From contig JAYKXP010000015.1 of assembly GCA_037176845.1 (NCBI GenBank), positions 620,001-684,000 on the forward strand: a stretch of DNA of 64,000 bases. Direction: 5' to 3'. The translations under genes were made by a program, and so were the position numbers. This DNA is from Paramarasmius palmivorus (taxonomy: Eukaryota > Basidiomycota > Agaricomycetes > Agaricales > Marasmiaceae). Shown here in pieces: positions 11,760-24,315 of this stretch; position 1 is the first letter of the stretch; the number at the start of each line of letters is the position of its first letter. The notes beneath the pieces are model-generated. The model was given only the letters and a program-made list of their open reading frames with translations, searched no databases and was not told the DNA's origin.

Positions 11760-12490
11760 GTGGCGACCTGGACCTCGATTCAGGTGTTTCGAGACAGACA
11801 CGGATGAATGTCGTGATTTGGTTTTGCGTCTCGCAGGAAGGATACCTTGCGCAATTGCTTTTAGAAGTTCTTCAGTGAGTCCACTCAGCTCTTCCCTTTC
11901 GGATCCAGCTCATTCGGTTCAGCTATCAACTTTCCCAAAGATATCTCCCCAACTTTGCTCAGAGATCTCGAAGGCAGTACTCAGACTCTCTCAACCTTCA
12001 CCTGTAGCGCTTGACGATAGGGAACATAAAACTGCTTGGAGAATATCCGGTAGCATCCTGAAGGGGACAATCGAAGGATCGTATACGTGAAGATTGCGAA
12101 ATTGTATCACAGGTCCGACACTGACAGTGAGAAGGTTTTCAAAGTATGGAAACGTGTCTATTGTCTTTGAGCTTTACTCACTAATAACTGTTTCCGTCAG
12201 AGTTTTGTGCACGAAGCCACACCACATCGCCGTTATTACCCGAAGGCCTCGTCAAGAGAAGGATGCAGGCTGCTGGTTGAGATGCAGCTGGGTATTCCAG
12301 CGAGCAGATAGCGGAGGAAGACTTTTCAGATGCTAGACTGGAGACAAATGAGGAGCTGAATAAGGCGATAAGCGGCAAGTGCGATGATGAGGACGGAATA
12401 TGGCAACGCGGAAAAGACATAGGCATACGACGGGCGTCAAGAAGATTGAAACAATTACTACCCGCGCGAGCAGTGCTAGTTGCTACTAAC
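11760..12490 (+). pseudogene. Decayed duplicate of the kinase-VHS-GAT gene
   Basis: The first half matches the N-terminal kinase exons of the gene at 12657: LSTFPKISPQLCSEISK followed by VLRLSQ here, against LSTFPKTSHLRSAILK followed by ALRLSR there, and KLYHRSDTDSEKVFK-like sequence against KIYQSSDVEKVLK. From about 12245 the sequence matches the GAT-domain exon of the same gene (around 15680-15820): the stretch CAAGAGAAGGATGCAG and later GCAAATGAGGAGTTGAATA, here ACAAATGAGGAGCTGAATA. Frames are broken throughout. This is a tandem copy that lost its middle and decayed. Because it carries pieces of both halves, the fusion existed before duplication. Confidence 0.72.
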
Positions 12491-12656
12491 AAGCACTAAG
12501 CCCTCGTTAGTGCTGTGGGCTTACGTACTCGATGAGGCTGAGATTCGATTCCATCTGGATCAACATCTTGATATCAACTTTCACTCACAGCCTACATGGA
12601 ACCTATACATAGAAGAGTGTCTGCGTCTTCTGAGCTTCCCCCAAACATCTATCGGG

Positions 12657-15600
12657 ATGAAGAAGTTTTTTCTAGGAAAGCCGAAAACTGCGCCTAACGT
12701 TCTTAATTGGGAAGTAGTCGTGACACCGCTGGAAGCCATTCTACAAGACAAGGACGAATACCAAAATTTGGTCTCCCAGGAAGGAGAACTAGCTCAGGCA
12801 CTTCTCGATGTTCTTCAATTGGTATGTTTACCTAGTTTTTCTTAGTTAAGACTAAACTCATGCGAGTCAGCTATCAACTTTTCCAAAGACGTCTCATTTA
12901 CGCTCAGCGATTCTGAAGGCGGCACTCAGACTCTCTCGGAAATCGAACCTTTACCCTCAGTGCTTCGCAATAGGGAACGTCAGTCAGCTCGGAGGACACC
13001 CAGTAGCTTCCGGAGCGTTTGGAGAAATCTGGAAGGGGTCAGTGGCAGGATCCCAGGAGATTGTGTGCTTGAAAGTCGTGAAGATATATCAAAGCTCTGA
13101 TGTTGAAAAGGTTCTGAAGGTGTGTACACACAGTCAAATGTATTTGGATCCTGCTAATCATGTCGTGCGCAGAATTTTATGCGGGAAGCAATTGTCTGGA
13201 GACAACTTGAACATCCTAACCTTTTACCGTTCCTTGGTCTCTTCTATCTCGACCCAAGCAAACAGCGATTATGTCTCATCTGTCCATGGATGGAGAACGG
13301 GAACCTCATCCAATTCCTGGAACGAACGCCTCGAGCCAACGTGGATCATCGACGATTGGTATGTCGCACTTATGAAAGCTTGTTCATTCTACTGACACTA
13401 GACAGGTTTGGGACATCGCGGAGGGCCTGCAATACCTACACCAAATGAAGATCATCCATGCAGACCTGAAGGGAGTGAGTCTCCATCATTAATCCCCCGA
13501 TGTGTCTCTAAATTTGTGCGAAAGCTCAATATCTTGATAACACGGTCAGGTAGAGCAATAGTAGCCGATTTTGGTCTTTCACGTGTATCGGAAGGTGAAA
13601 TATTGAGGATGTCCTCTTCAAGTGCCTTTCTAGGTGGTACACCCCGATACCTCGCGCCGGAGCTTTTGAGTCCGGATCGTGAATCAAGGCCCTCGTATGC
13701 GAGTGATATCTATGCATTTAGTTGTGTGTGTTGTGAGGTACGTTGGTAACGTTGCATCTGCAGTGAGTGTAGGCTTTCTAATGCACAGAGCTAGGTATAC
13801 ACTGGCCTTCGCCCATTCCACGAGTTGCGTTCCGATGCTGCAGTGATATTCAAAGTCATGAATGGAGACCGCCCTTTACGCCCCGACGTGCCAGAATTAG
13901 ATGATGATGTATGGGCACTCATGAATGAATGTTGGGCCACGGATGCATCATCTAGACCCGACGCCGACGCAGTGAAACACCGTCTCTTTTCTATATTCGG
14001 AGCCATGGAGTCTTCACCACCATGGGATTTGACAATCTCTAAACAAATAAAGCTTGACGTTCGGGGGGAAGACATACCCTCTAAAAGCCAGCAGGTTGCC
14101 GCTTTCTTATCTCAATCCCACGAAAGGTTACAGATAAGGTGAATTTTACAGTCACCGCAAGACTAAATTAATGACTGGATACTTATATCAGAAGGCGTCA
14201 ATTGATTTCACCTGCTCAAGATCAGCTATCTATAGGGACGGATGAAGCGCCACTGTTGCAAGGTTCACAGCACCTCGATGCCTCTACCATGGGATGGGCC
14301 CGGGGCTGGAATATCAGCAGAGAAACTCCACGTGGTCGTCCACCATGGCAAATAGGCAGCCCAAAAGACGACGAAATACAGGGTGAATTGACCAGGATGA
14401 TCGGTCAGTACCATTCTGTCCTATTCGTTGTCAGCGCTAATGTCTATCTATGTGTGTCCAGGTAACATCATCGCAGCTGAACAAGAAGACTGGGAACTCG
14501 TGTTAGAGATCTGCAAACGCGCTTACTCCAGTGAGCTATTAGCAAAAGAAGCCATTCGTGCATTACGTCTGGAATTTAAGTATGGCGAGCCAGCAGGACA
14601 ATTGAGAGCTGGAAGGGTACGTTTTTGTCGCTCATTACCAACGCTCGCCTAAACTGCGTTCCAGCTTTGGGCAACGATGCTCCACCGAGATTATAATGAG
14701 CTCTTCATAATAGAGTCAACGTCACGCAAGTTTCTGGACACCCTGGAAGATCTAATTGCTGATCCGAAAACAAATCCTGTTGTCAAGGAGCGAGTCCTGG
14801 ATGTTCTTGCGGCTGCAGTATTTGCATATACTAATGGTGAGACATCTATTGATACGTGAATACTGTCTTAAACTCTCTCATAGACAAAGGGGCAGCTTTC
14901 AAAAGGTTATGGGAAAAAATCAAACCACCCGAGAAACCTGATGAGGTAGGGTCTTTGTTCTCCCTTATAGTCTGTCTAATGTCAACGTATCATAGGGCGT
15001 GCCCTTCGAAACTAACGATATTATATTTACAAGTGCACATCCATTAAACGATAATGTGTTGGGAAGCAGCTTGAACGTGCAAGTGCTAGACAATGTTTCC
15101 AGCCTTGGACCTGAAGTTACCAGTATGAATGAAGTACCGGATGCGTCTGACAAGGAACGCCGCGATGGTGGGCGGAACACGAACGGGGATCCTGACGAGG
15201 TCAGTCTCGACTTTCCACATATCTCGTACGATTAAACCTGACGCCTCTGTTGTACAAGGGTATACCATCAGACACTGGCAATATCACGGGGACCCCTATA
15301 ACGTCTGCTAATAGTAATCGTTTTTCGATGGCATATGATCATGTGATACCGGACCGTACCTTTGAGTATCTTGGGCTTTCTGTAGAACATCAAGACCACA
15401 AACATCGACACAAGCACAGGAACCGGAAACGCAAATCGCCCAGCTCGCGTAATCGGATTATAACCCCAGACGAAGAGATTCGTCGGTTATTCCAGGAATG
15501 TAAAATTGGCATGGGCAACGCTAGCTTGTTGGCAGACGCGTTGCTTACAACTACACCGGAGGAGATCCTCAATGGCTCGCAGGGACTAATAAGGGAGTTT

Positions 15601-16688
15601 ATGGGGAAGTGTTTGAGCAGTAGGGAGTTGATTGCTGCGCAGATACCTTGGGCGACTGCTGGTGCTGAACGAAGTCGCCGAGAGAAGGATGCAGCGAAGC
15701 AAGGTGTTGCTACTGGAGACGCGAACGAGGATTCCGACGAGCAAACGACGGAAGAAAGGCTTTTGGCTGATCTTCTGGAGGCAAATGAGGAGTTGAATAG
15801 AGTCATAGACCAGTACGATGACCTGGAAAGGGTAGCAATAGAGAGGAAGGCAGAGGAGGATAGTAAGAGAGATGTGAGGATGGATAAAAGGGTGAGTTTT
15901 TTTAGTGATTTTCTGGGTGACAGCTCGTATTGCGGTATTGATTATTGTTTCATAGGCGATACATGATCTAGAGCACCAACAGCAAGTCGAGGAGATGTAC
16001 GACTTTTCTTCGTCGGGCGGTAGCAGCGGCGCAACACCGTTCTCGAGGTCAAGGAGCCCCAGTCCATCTGTTCAAGGACATGGTATACCACCACCAACAC
16101 TTCGTCCAGGCGCGACTATTGAAACAGGGTCTCGACCCTCGTCTATCGTTCGTATGCCCGTTGCTTTTGAAGGACAACACGTAGGTCCCCAATAGTTTGG
16201 CGGATAACATTTCAAGTTGATATATTGGTTCACAGGCAACATATGGTCCAGAGCACCAACATCACGTTGAGATGCACAACATTCCTTTGGCAATCGGTAG
16301 TCGTGATGTGACGCCATTGTCGAATATAAGAGGTTCCATCCCATTTCGTGACCATACATCTCCACCAGCTCTTCGTCCGAACGGAACAGGAGAAGGATCG
16401 AAGCCCTCACCTATTGTCCGTATACCGGCTACCTTCATGGGGAAACGCACAACGATGTCGATCTCACCTTCCGTACTACATGGCCCAAGAAGTCCGCGTG
16501 GACAAAGAAAGCTTGGCACGAGAGATGGCGTCGACCCAGTTATTCAGACACCGATATTCCTGTCCGAAAAAGCCTTGGGCAAGAAAAAGGCCGACGAAGT
16601 TGAGTCGGAATCCGTTACAGATGCTGATCCCGAATCGGATGACTACTATCTTTATGATCATGATACGAAGGACAATGTCGGTGCCTGA
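12657..16688 (+). CDS. TKL-type protein kinase fused to an Lsb5-like VHS-GAT protein
   Basis: Fourteen exons, all joining in phase, give 1113 residues. Residues 1-55 start MKKFFLGKPK, resembling the start of fungal Lsb5 proteins. Kinase (about 100-375): loop VASGAFGEIWKG, VCLKVVK lysine, catalytic HADLKGLN, DFGLS, and TPRYLAPELL, all apparently active. A linker follows with MGWARGWN. The VHS domain (about 460-600) spans EDWELVLEICKRAYS, TSRKFLDTLEDLI, FKRLWEKIKPPEKP. The GAT region (about 740-890) spans EEIRRLFQECKIGM to LEANEELNRVIDQYDDLERV. A Ser/Pro-rich tail contains a duplicated exon. Lsb5/GGA-type VHS-GAT proteins bind ubiquitin and Arf and link actin to endosomal sorting; a kinase fused to them could phosphorylate sorting components. 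The junction intron (14139-14191) has proper ends and phase. The alternative is two adjacent genes, but there is no stop or promoter between the halves. Confidence 0.82.
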
Positions 16689-17466
16689 GATTTGCTGGAT
16701 TAAGTATGCCAACATTGCGAGCGCTAAAATGGGTTACAGCTTAGAACTGCCGATGAAGGATAGCTCTTAGCGACCCTACTCTATATAGACGGCTATCAAG
16801 TAAGTCTGTGCTGTGGACACCCCGGAAAGGTAGAACTTCGAGGTCATGTAACTACATACTATACGAAATGCAAGGACCATTGGTGCACGATTACCAAATT
16901 GTAGGCCGAGATTGAGCCTGAGCGGACTCAGACAAAGACAACCTGATTTTTTTCAACTTCAGATCTTTCAGCCTACTAGTTAGGTGAGTGTTAGTGCATT
17001 GTGGCAGCGGGAATCGTGTTCATTGTGTCGATTGTGAATACGATTTGAATCAGGAGAGATAAGCTATTGCATAACCATGGAGCTCAGTACTTGTACGTCT
17101 GCGGTCTGTCATAGTAGACATGCTTAGGAACGAGAGGAAGAACATCATCTAGTACATGCAGGAAAATATTTGCGCCGCGGCGAGCGCTAGTTTTCGTCCA
17201 AGTGTCACGAGCTGGCGCCAACAGGTTGCTCACCTAACGCTCACCACCCTGAGCCTCCGGATGCAACTTGATACCGCAGAATATCTTCGAACAGACGGAA
17301 ACGAGGGTCAACGTGCACGTGTGTCTCACTTCTTCACAAGTTCAACAAACATTTAACCGATCACATTATTGTCTAGCGAGACCTTTCATTCACAAGGAAT
17401 TCCAGCGTATCTCAATCTCGTCGTGTTGAAAGCAATGGATGCACAACCTACACACCATACCGTACA
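16689..17466. other. Intergenic; right part duplicated terpene synthase 5' flank
   Basis: No gene is supported. From about 17320 the sequence matches the 5' flank of terpene synthase 1. Confidence 0.5.
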
Positions 17467-19140
17467 ATGGCCGTCGAAACTTTCTCTGCTCCCGACCATT
17501 ACACCCTTCCTGTCCTCGTCGGTCACTGCAAATTCCCTCGACTCGTCCATCCAGAATCAGACCGCTTTACCTTCGACTCGGAGACTATCGAATGGAATTG
17601 TGACAGGCAAACGAAATCTTCTTGACATCGTCGAGGCAGGGGAATTGGCTGCGTATTGCTACAACACCACGAGCTACGATCGTCTACGCATTTGTTCAGA
17701 CTTTTGCATGTACCTTTTCATCCTGTGAGTTGTCTTCGCGCCCTTGTAGTTCCCTATATCTGACCTTTGCGCAGAGATGACCTCAGCGACGGCTTGTTGA
17801 ACGAAGATACCGAAACATTTGCTGATTCCGTCATGAACTCGAGTTTACCGAGTTTTACCGTCCGACTAAGGGACAGCCTGCCGTCGAACTCAATTCTGCG
17901 AAGCTATCCAGAGAGTGAGTTCTCATTATTTGTCTTCTACATCATCAACTAACCTGCTTTAGCTTTCAGGCTCGTTGTATCAAAGACGCAAAACCAGGGG
18001 TCCAAGCCCGTTTCAAGGAATTACAAAGCCATGCAATTCTTGTTCGAAGCGTTCAATATCTAAGCGAAAGCCCGAGATTCGCATGTTGTTCCGGATCTTG
18101 AGTCGTACATTGAGCTGCGCAGAGATACTTCTGGTTCGTGGTTTTTTCTTAGCTTCGCTTACCTTCCTTGCTCATGGCATTGGTCGCTCAGGTTGCTAAA
18201 CGTGTTGGGTACTCATTGAGTACGCTCTTGACATAGAACTTCTCGAAAACGTCGTCAATCGTCCCACTGTTCGGTTACTCGAGCAGTACGCTAACGATCT
18301 CGTCGCCTGGTCCAACGTCCGTCGTCTTTCCGTTTCCATATATCCAAACTAACCGTTCCGCACTTGACAGGACATCTTTTCGTACAACGTCGAGCAATCA
18401 CTCACAACATGGTTGTCATCCTCATGAAGCACGGCAAAACTCTTCAGGGCGCGATCAACCACATCGGTCAAATGTGTCATGATACCATTGATAATTACGC
18501 CAAGCTCAAGAATGAGCTTCCTTCATGGGGTGAAGAGGGGCTTGTCTCTGTTTAGGGATTGTTGGGTATGTGCATCGCTCTTTGTGTGTCCTCAGCTAGC
18601 TGACTCGTGAGTAGGACCCTGCATTGGACTTTCGATTCGACCCGGTACATCAAGCTTTTGCCTCTTTCGCGAGGGGGTGACTCGATGGGCTTGATTCATC
18701 CAACCTTAGATTTCGCTTTACTCTTTTCTTATTGTATGATATCCCTTGACTATTCAACTCTATATATCGACTACTAGTATCTACAGGCTCCTGGATTTGT
18801 GTGGCTAGTTTTTTTTACTGTAGATTGTCGGTGGTAAGAGAACTTTGGAGTTCGCTCAGAGCTTCGAATTTCTCTACCCAACCATTTTATTTCTGCTATG
18901 CTTGTATCTATGTATATATTGCTTACCAGTATATACAAAGCGTTAACTGACTAACAAAGCGACAGTCGTCCCTGAATTGGTGATTGTCATTTGACGCCAG
19001 CCTTCTTACCGAAAAACCACGACCTTCAAACTGCAATCTGATCACCACCACCCTCTTTTCCTATAATGCACGATCGCCAACCAGCTTGAGCCGTCTAGCC
19101 TAGCACCGAAAACGTCGCTCGCCTTCACCCAAGTCGCGTT
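17320..19140 (+). repeat. Segmental duplication, unit B (terpene synthase pseudogene with flanks)
   Basis: Counterpart of 9110-11005. Similarity ends near 19140, where unit A continues into the HMG-box relic and unit B into unrelated sequence. Confidence 0.8.
17467..18694 (+). pseudogene. Sesquiterpene synthase pseudogene, copy 2
   Basis: All six exon regions of the family can be aligned, but the gene is broken in several places. Exon 1 lost bases before the GACAGG segment and gained one base just after it, leading to a stop. Exon 2 lost four bases before GAGTTTACCGAG. Exon 3 gained bases before the ATGCAATTC segment and has TAA where the intact copies have CAA. Exon 5 lost the Tyr codon of MKYHG and more bases near its 3' end. 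Exon 6 lost the segment encoding YFGDTGREVKET. The DDLSD metal motif survives. No functional enzyme can be made. Confidence 0.93.
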
Positions 19141-20483
19141 TCACGTCTACATCGTGTTGCACCCAGGTTACACCTAGATCTGGGCATTTCTGGGCCTCGA
19201 AACGACATTGGCATGTCCCAGAATCGAGAAGAGAGGAACATAACCGTGGAGAGATTGGGTTTTGCTGTGTTCTATGGCCTGCGAGATGTTTTGCAAAGGA
19301 GGGATACTGGCTTTTGGTGGGCATTGTGCTGTCGGGTTCTTCTGTTTAGGGTCCTTATTACTTCCCTATAGCACGCCTTGATCCATCTGGTAGCAGACAG
19401 GAACTTCAAGAAGACCACCAATTGTGTTGCGCCATGAATGGGCCACGACACACCGACCTAGTCTCCGCGTTGGTCACTCGCACAAACGATAATCATTTCG
19501 ACCTTTTCCTCCGTTGTTTAGGTTCTCCAGAATGACACCGTGTATACGCTGGATTCATTCTGTCCTCATGGAGAATATGTGAAGAAGTGGAGGGGGGTAT
19601 TTCGGGTTTGGAATCGACGATCGTACTAGAGTGGTGTTGACCCCGACGGCGGAGGTCATGCGGCTATGTGCACTTGACTTGCGTCCAACTCAACGGACCT
19701 CGACCCTCATCATAGACCGGCCATGGATCGTCGAGGTCATTCTGTCAGGAGCCGAGATGACGAATGTTGGTTCTGGCCATCGTAAGTGCTGGTTCTTATC
19801 ATGATGAATCAAGCCGACTCTAGGCGTTATAGAAGTCAGTACGCCCTATGGTTGTACACCTCACCCATATGGTTGCACAAAGCCCGACAAGCAGCCTATG
19901 AGGACTCGGGATAGAGTTGGGACAGGGCCTATACTATTGCTTGCCAGTGCTCCTGGTCTCAACCGCTCCCTTTCTTTGATGTCATGGAATATCCAGGCAC
20001 CCATGCGATACAGTAAAACATTCTAGGTGAATTCTGAATGTACATCAAGTGAGTATCGTTGCTGTGCTAACGAATGACAGATCTGACCAAGCCTCTCAGA
20101 CGGCATAGCCAAAATATTGTCAGATTGCATCAAGTACTACCAGTGCACGCGCCTCAGCACTTCCATATTCTAACGCTCCTCGCAGGTAAACCTCTCCGTG
20201 CTCCAACGGTACCCTGCAGCCCGCGTGGGATCCGCACTGATGTGCTCCTGATTCGCGTCCTCTGATGCATGATGCAGTTTGGATGTAGCAGTGCTCGGTT
20301 TCTGGAAGTGGTATAGGACCGTCGAATGGCTTGACGTAGCCGAGGGATCGATTGCCTCACCTTTCAGAATCAGAAATCACAGTTGATCATGTCTTTGTCC
20401 AGTCTGGGATCCCAGCGTATTTAAACGTTGCTCTGGAAGAGAGAACTACCCAATTCTCCTGTATCGTACCTCTATATCCCTCC
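18695..20483. other. Intergenic; duplicated 3' flank, then unassigned sequence
   Basis: Up to about 19140 this is the duplicated 3' flank of the synthase. The remainder, 19140-20350, has only short open frames and no recognised relic. The last 100 bases contain the 5' flank of copy 3, which still shares the element TCCCAGCGTATTT with copy 2 (TTCCAGCGTATCT). Confidence 0.5.
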
Positions 20484-21779
20484 ATGGCCATGGAAGTCAA
20501 GTTCTCCGTGCCCGACCACTACATTCTTCCTGATCTCGTTGGTCATTGCAAATTCCCTCTACTCGTCCATCCGGAATCCGACCGCGTCACCGAGGAAACT
20601 AACGACTGGCTAGATGCCAATTGTCCTCGGCTGACCGATCAACAGCGACATCTCCTTCACACGGTCGAGGCAGGCGAATTGGCAGCCTATTGTTATAATA
20701 ACGCCAAATACGAGCGTCTTCGCATTTGTTCAGACATTTGCATGTATCTTTTTCTCTTGTGAGCTGCCTTTGTTCTCCTGCCATTTCATGTCTGATAGTT
20801 GCGCAGGGATGACCTTAGCGATGGTTTGCTAAACGAAGACACTGAAACACTTGCCAATTCCGTTATGAATTCGCTCGAATTCACAGAGTTTTACCGTCCT
20901 ACTACGGGTCAACCTACCGTTGAAATCAACGCCGCGAAGCTTTCTAGAGAGTGAGCTCGTGTCACCCACGTCCCGCCTCGCCAACTAACCTTGCTTCAGC
21001 TTTTGGGGTCGTTTTATTGAAGAAGCAAAGCCAGGGGTCCAGGCCCGTTTCAAGGAAACGATGCAATCGCTGTTCGAGGCGTTCAATATTCAAGCCAAAA
21101 CCCGGGACTCTCATGTTGTCCCGGATCTCGAAACATATATCGATCTGCGCAGAGATACATCTGGTTTGTATTGTCTTGGCTTTAGAAAGTTTTAATCCTC
21201 ATATTGCCACCATAGGCTGCAAAACGTGCTGGGTACTTATTGAGTACGCTCTTGACATTGAACTTCCAGAATACGTTGTCAATCACCCTACTATTCGCTT
21301 GTTGGAGCAGTACGCCAACGATCTCGTTGCTTGGTCCAACGTGTGTCGTGTTTCCCTTGTCATAAGTGCTTCAGCTGACCATTCCTCTTCATAGGACATC
21401 TTTTCGTACAATGTCGAACAATCCCGGGGAGACACTCACAATATGGTTGTCATCCTCATGAAGTATCATGGCAAAACTCTACAAGATGCAGTCGATTGTA
21501 TTGGTCAGATGTGCCATGATACGATTGGTAGCTTTGCCAAGCTCAGGAGCGAGCTTCCTTCATGGGGCAGAGAGGTCGATGAGATGGCTCGTCTTTATGT
21601 TCAAGGGCTTCAGGATTGGATTGTTGGGTGCGTATGTAGTGCCTTGTACCTACTCAGCCAGCTGAATCATGAGTAGGACACTGCATTGGACCTTCGATTC
21701 GACGCGTTACTTTGGTAACACTGGTAGGGAGGTGAAGGAAACCCGGTATATCAAGCTTTTGCCTCTTCGTGAGGAGTAG
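20484..21779 (+). CDS. Class I sesquiterpene synthase, copy 3
   Basis: Six exons (20484-20758, 20807-20950, 21000-21163, 21216-21340, 21395-21627, 21677-21779) give 347 residues with every intron at the same place as copy 1. DDLSD, NDIFSYNVE and the C-terminal ETRY are present, so the enzyme should be active on farnesyl diphosphate. It is more diverged from copies 1 and 2 than these are from each other, with differences such as FIEEAKPG for CIKDAKPG near the middle and a shorter C-terminus (LREE). The cyclisation product may therefore differ. The first of two possible ATGs (MAMEVKFSVPDHY) aligns with copy 1. Confidence 0.93.
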
Positions 21780-22149
21780 ACCCGATCAACCCGATCAACT
21801 CACTTGGACTCTGTTCTTCTCCGATGTGATATCTGCTGCGTATTCAACGTTATATTGACACTTGTATCTATAGACACTTGGACTTGTATGGTTAGTTATC
21901 ACTGTAGGCTGATAGCGTTCGGACATGCTTGTAGTTCCTCTGTACCACCTATAGATTCTTATGTTTATACCTATTTCGTACAAAGAACTCTCAAAACAGT
22001 TGAAGAGGTGGACCAGACTGAAGAATAGAATAGCGCTGGGAGAACGACTGATGGTATATATTCTGTGGACTATGCAGACCAATAGCAAAAGATTTCATTT
22101 AAATACTCTAAATAATACGTCTTCTCTATAAGACACGCTTTGAGAGCTT
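21780..22149. other. Intergenic, convergent 3' flanks
   Basis: Nothing recognised between the ends of terpene synthase 3 and the isochorismatase-like gene. Confidence 0.5.
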
Positions 22150-23042
22150 TTAGTTTTTAGCAGCCTTGTAGTTGCGCTCAACCATTCCATAGACCGGGAA
22201 GTACCTGAGAAGTTAAGTATCAGACCTTGTGCAAGCGGGGATTTTGAGAAACACTTACTGGTCAAAGTATGGGCTCAACTCAGGGTATCCAGGAGTCTGC
22301 CTCCAGTCCCTCATAAGATCCGTAGCAACAGCAAACATAGGGAGAACGTTGACACCAGCAGCCCTCATACGGTCATTTGCCTCGTCAGCGATGCGCCTGC
22401 TGTAGGTACCGGATGCCTCGGAGTTGGCGAACACTTCGTATCCCTCTTCGATGAGCGAGAGAGCAAGGAAGGCAGTGCAGACCTAACAATCACTAGATGA
22501 GCAGAAATTCAACGAGATTTGAAGGTGGACATACATCGGTAACGATACCACCGAGGATGACCTGCTTCTTGCCGGTTGCTTGAACAGCAGCACGGAAGTC
22601 GGGGTTGTCCCAGGCATTAACTTCGCCTTGACGCCTGATGAGGGGAGCGTCTGCATGCATATCGAGGATTTCTTGCATCATGGGTCCATTTGGTCCTGAC
22701 ATACCTGGTTAGTACGCGTAAGAACCCAGAAACGAATGTACGCACCATCATCGGTGCTCGTGGTAAGGATGGTGGGCAAATTGAAGACTTTGCCGAGTGC
22801 AGCGTGGGCTAGGATATTGTTCCTGTATTCGACAGGCTCGTAGTCCTTCACAAGTTCAAAAAGACCGATCTGGTGGTCGACGACGAGGAGCATGGTGTCG
22901 TTTTTGCGGATACGCTGGAACTCGAATCCGAGAGCTACACGAATGATTATTATCGTTGAAAATTCCAGGAATTGAAGGACCACGTACCACCAGAGAGCCC
23001 TGAGAGCACGACACTGGCAGTGAAAAGAGCGAAGCTGCGCAT
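22150..23042 (-). CDS. Secreted isochorismatase-family (YcaC-like) hydrolase
   Basis: The start at 23042 gives a signal peptide, MRSFALFTASVVLSGLSGG. The mature part has the family aspartate in LLVVDHQIGLFELV, the segment GPNGPMMQEILD, and the nucleophilic cysteine in GGIVTDVCTAFLAL, where the DVC codons are joined across an intron. The C-terminal YFPVYGMVERNYK is typical of the YcaC branch. These enzymes use an Asp-Lys-Cys triad on small amides or related substrates; the real substrate of fungal members is mostly unknown. Secretion is unusual compared with the bacterial enzymes. Several introns are present. The gene converges on terpene synthase 3, with about 370 bases between the stops. Confidence 0.87.
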
Positions 23043-24315
23043 GACTGTTAAGGTAGTGTTTTGAAGAGGTGCTTGAAGATGCGAGGGCTCGAAGGTTGCT
23101 GACTTTCCACAGTCATTTGAGCTCTTATATATCGTCCGGCTCCATTGCTACCAACGTGCTGGCGTAAGTGTCTCCAAATGACCTAAGCCGACGTCGGTGT
23201 GGAACGGGTTCGTGACTAAGTAATTTCTTGAGTTACACTGACTCTGAGAACCGGAGGGCTTGAATAGGATCGAATTAGCGATTCTGCGTGCTCGCAATGA
23301 GAGTCGGGAGTACAGAACGGGATAGCGAATAAGTGATCCGTCCGATCTAGCGACGGCGTCAAACGGGAAGGTGAGGAAGAAATGAACACTCACAGAAAGC
23401 TTTGACAACATTTCTATCAACTTCTTGATTGGCGGACGGAAATTCGTTGATGCCAGGTTGAATCTCTGTTGGCCCTGGTGAAGTCAAATGCTCCAATACC
23501 GTCAAGCATCCATTCCAACTGCCTCAACCCGACCTCCAATCAAAATCTTCTTTTTGAAACGGTATATGATTGGTCTCTCGTCTCCGTGCATGGCCAGGTT
23601 CTCGGGTAAAAGGTGTACTTGATCCTTGAATCCAGGTTCAAGTTCATCTAATAGGAAATACTCTTGGCTGCGTTGAGAAATGGCGATGGATCAAGAGCCC
23701 GATAATGGCGAGCTGTACAACAATACTGATGGTAGTCTATTCAGTAACGTACTGCTGCGAATGTTGAGAGAGGCCAGAGAAAAGGATCGTGGAACGGAAA
23801 TGGTTCAGGGTGATGGTTGTGGACAAGTAAAGCAGCGTGGAAAGATGGCCTGGTCATCGAGTCTTTCGCGGCAACCACGACTCGGACTTGGTGTAACTTT
23901 TTCCAGCGAAGGCTTGCCATTACACAATTTTATTGAACTTTATCGTACAAAGCCCATTTACACAACTTCTATTTGCTCGACCTTGCAAGACTTTATCGTT
24001 CCCGCTTGTTGCACAAGGCAAAGCGCTAGGGTAAGCGCCGGGGCTGCAACCTGTCCTTCCTCAGGCCTCCTTCAGCGCTACAGCCTCAACAGCTTTTAGC
24101 GAATCTCATCTACCTATTGATTTGGTCTCGGGAAATCCGCAGTAAGAAGTTTTGCTTTCTTCGGTTTAATAAACTCGTTTAACAGTCTTTTTGACAGATG
24201 GCAATGCTGCGCCCATTGCCACTGACACCTACCCCAAAGCTCATGACCTCGATCATCTTCAGACACATATATAACAACCCCTCATCGAACCCTTGCTAAA
24301 TTTTCACCGCCCAAA
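23043..24315. other. Intergenic, divergent promoters
   Basis: A 139-codon open frame at 23680-24099 begins MAMDQEPDNGELYNN, but its second half is not protein-like and it matches nothing I know. The ORF may be chance. The rest holds promoters of the two divergent genes. Confidence 0.4.

Noticed and set aside
23680..24099. A 139-codon open frame
   Set aside because: The second half is not protein-like and there is no recognised motif.
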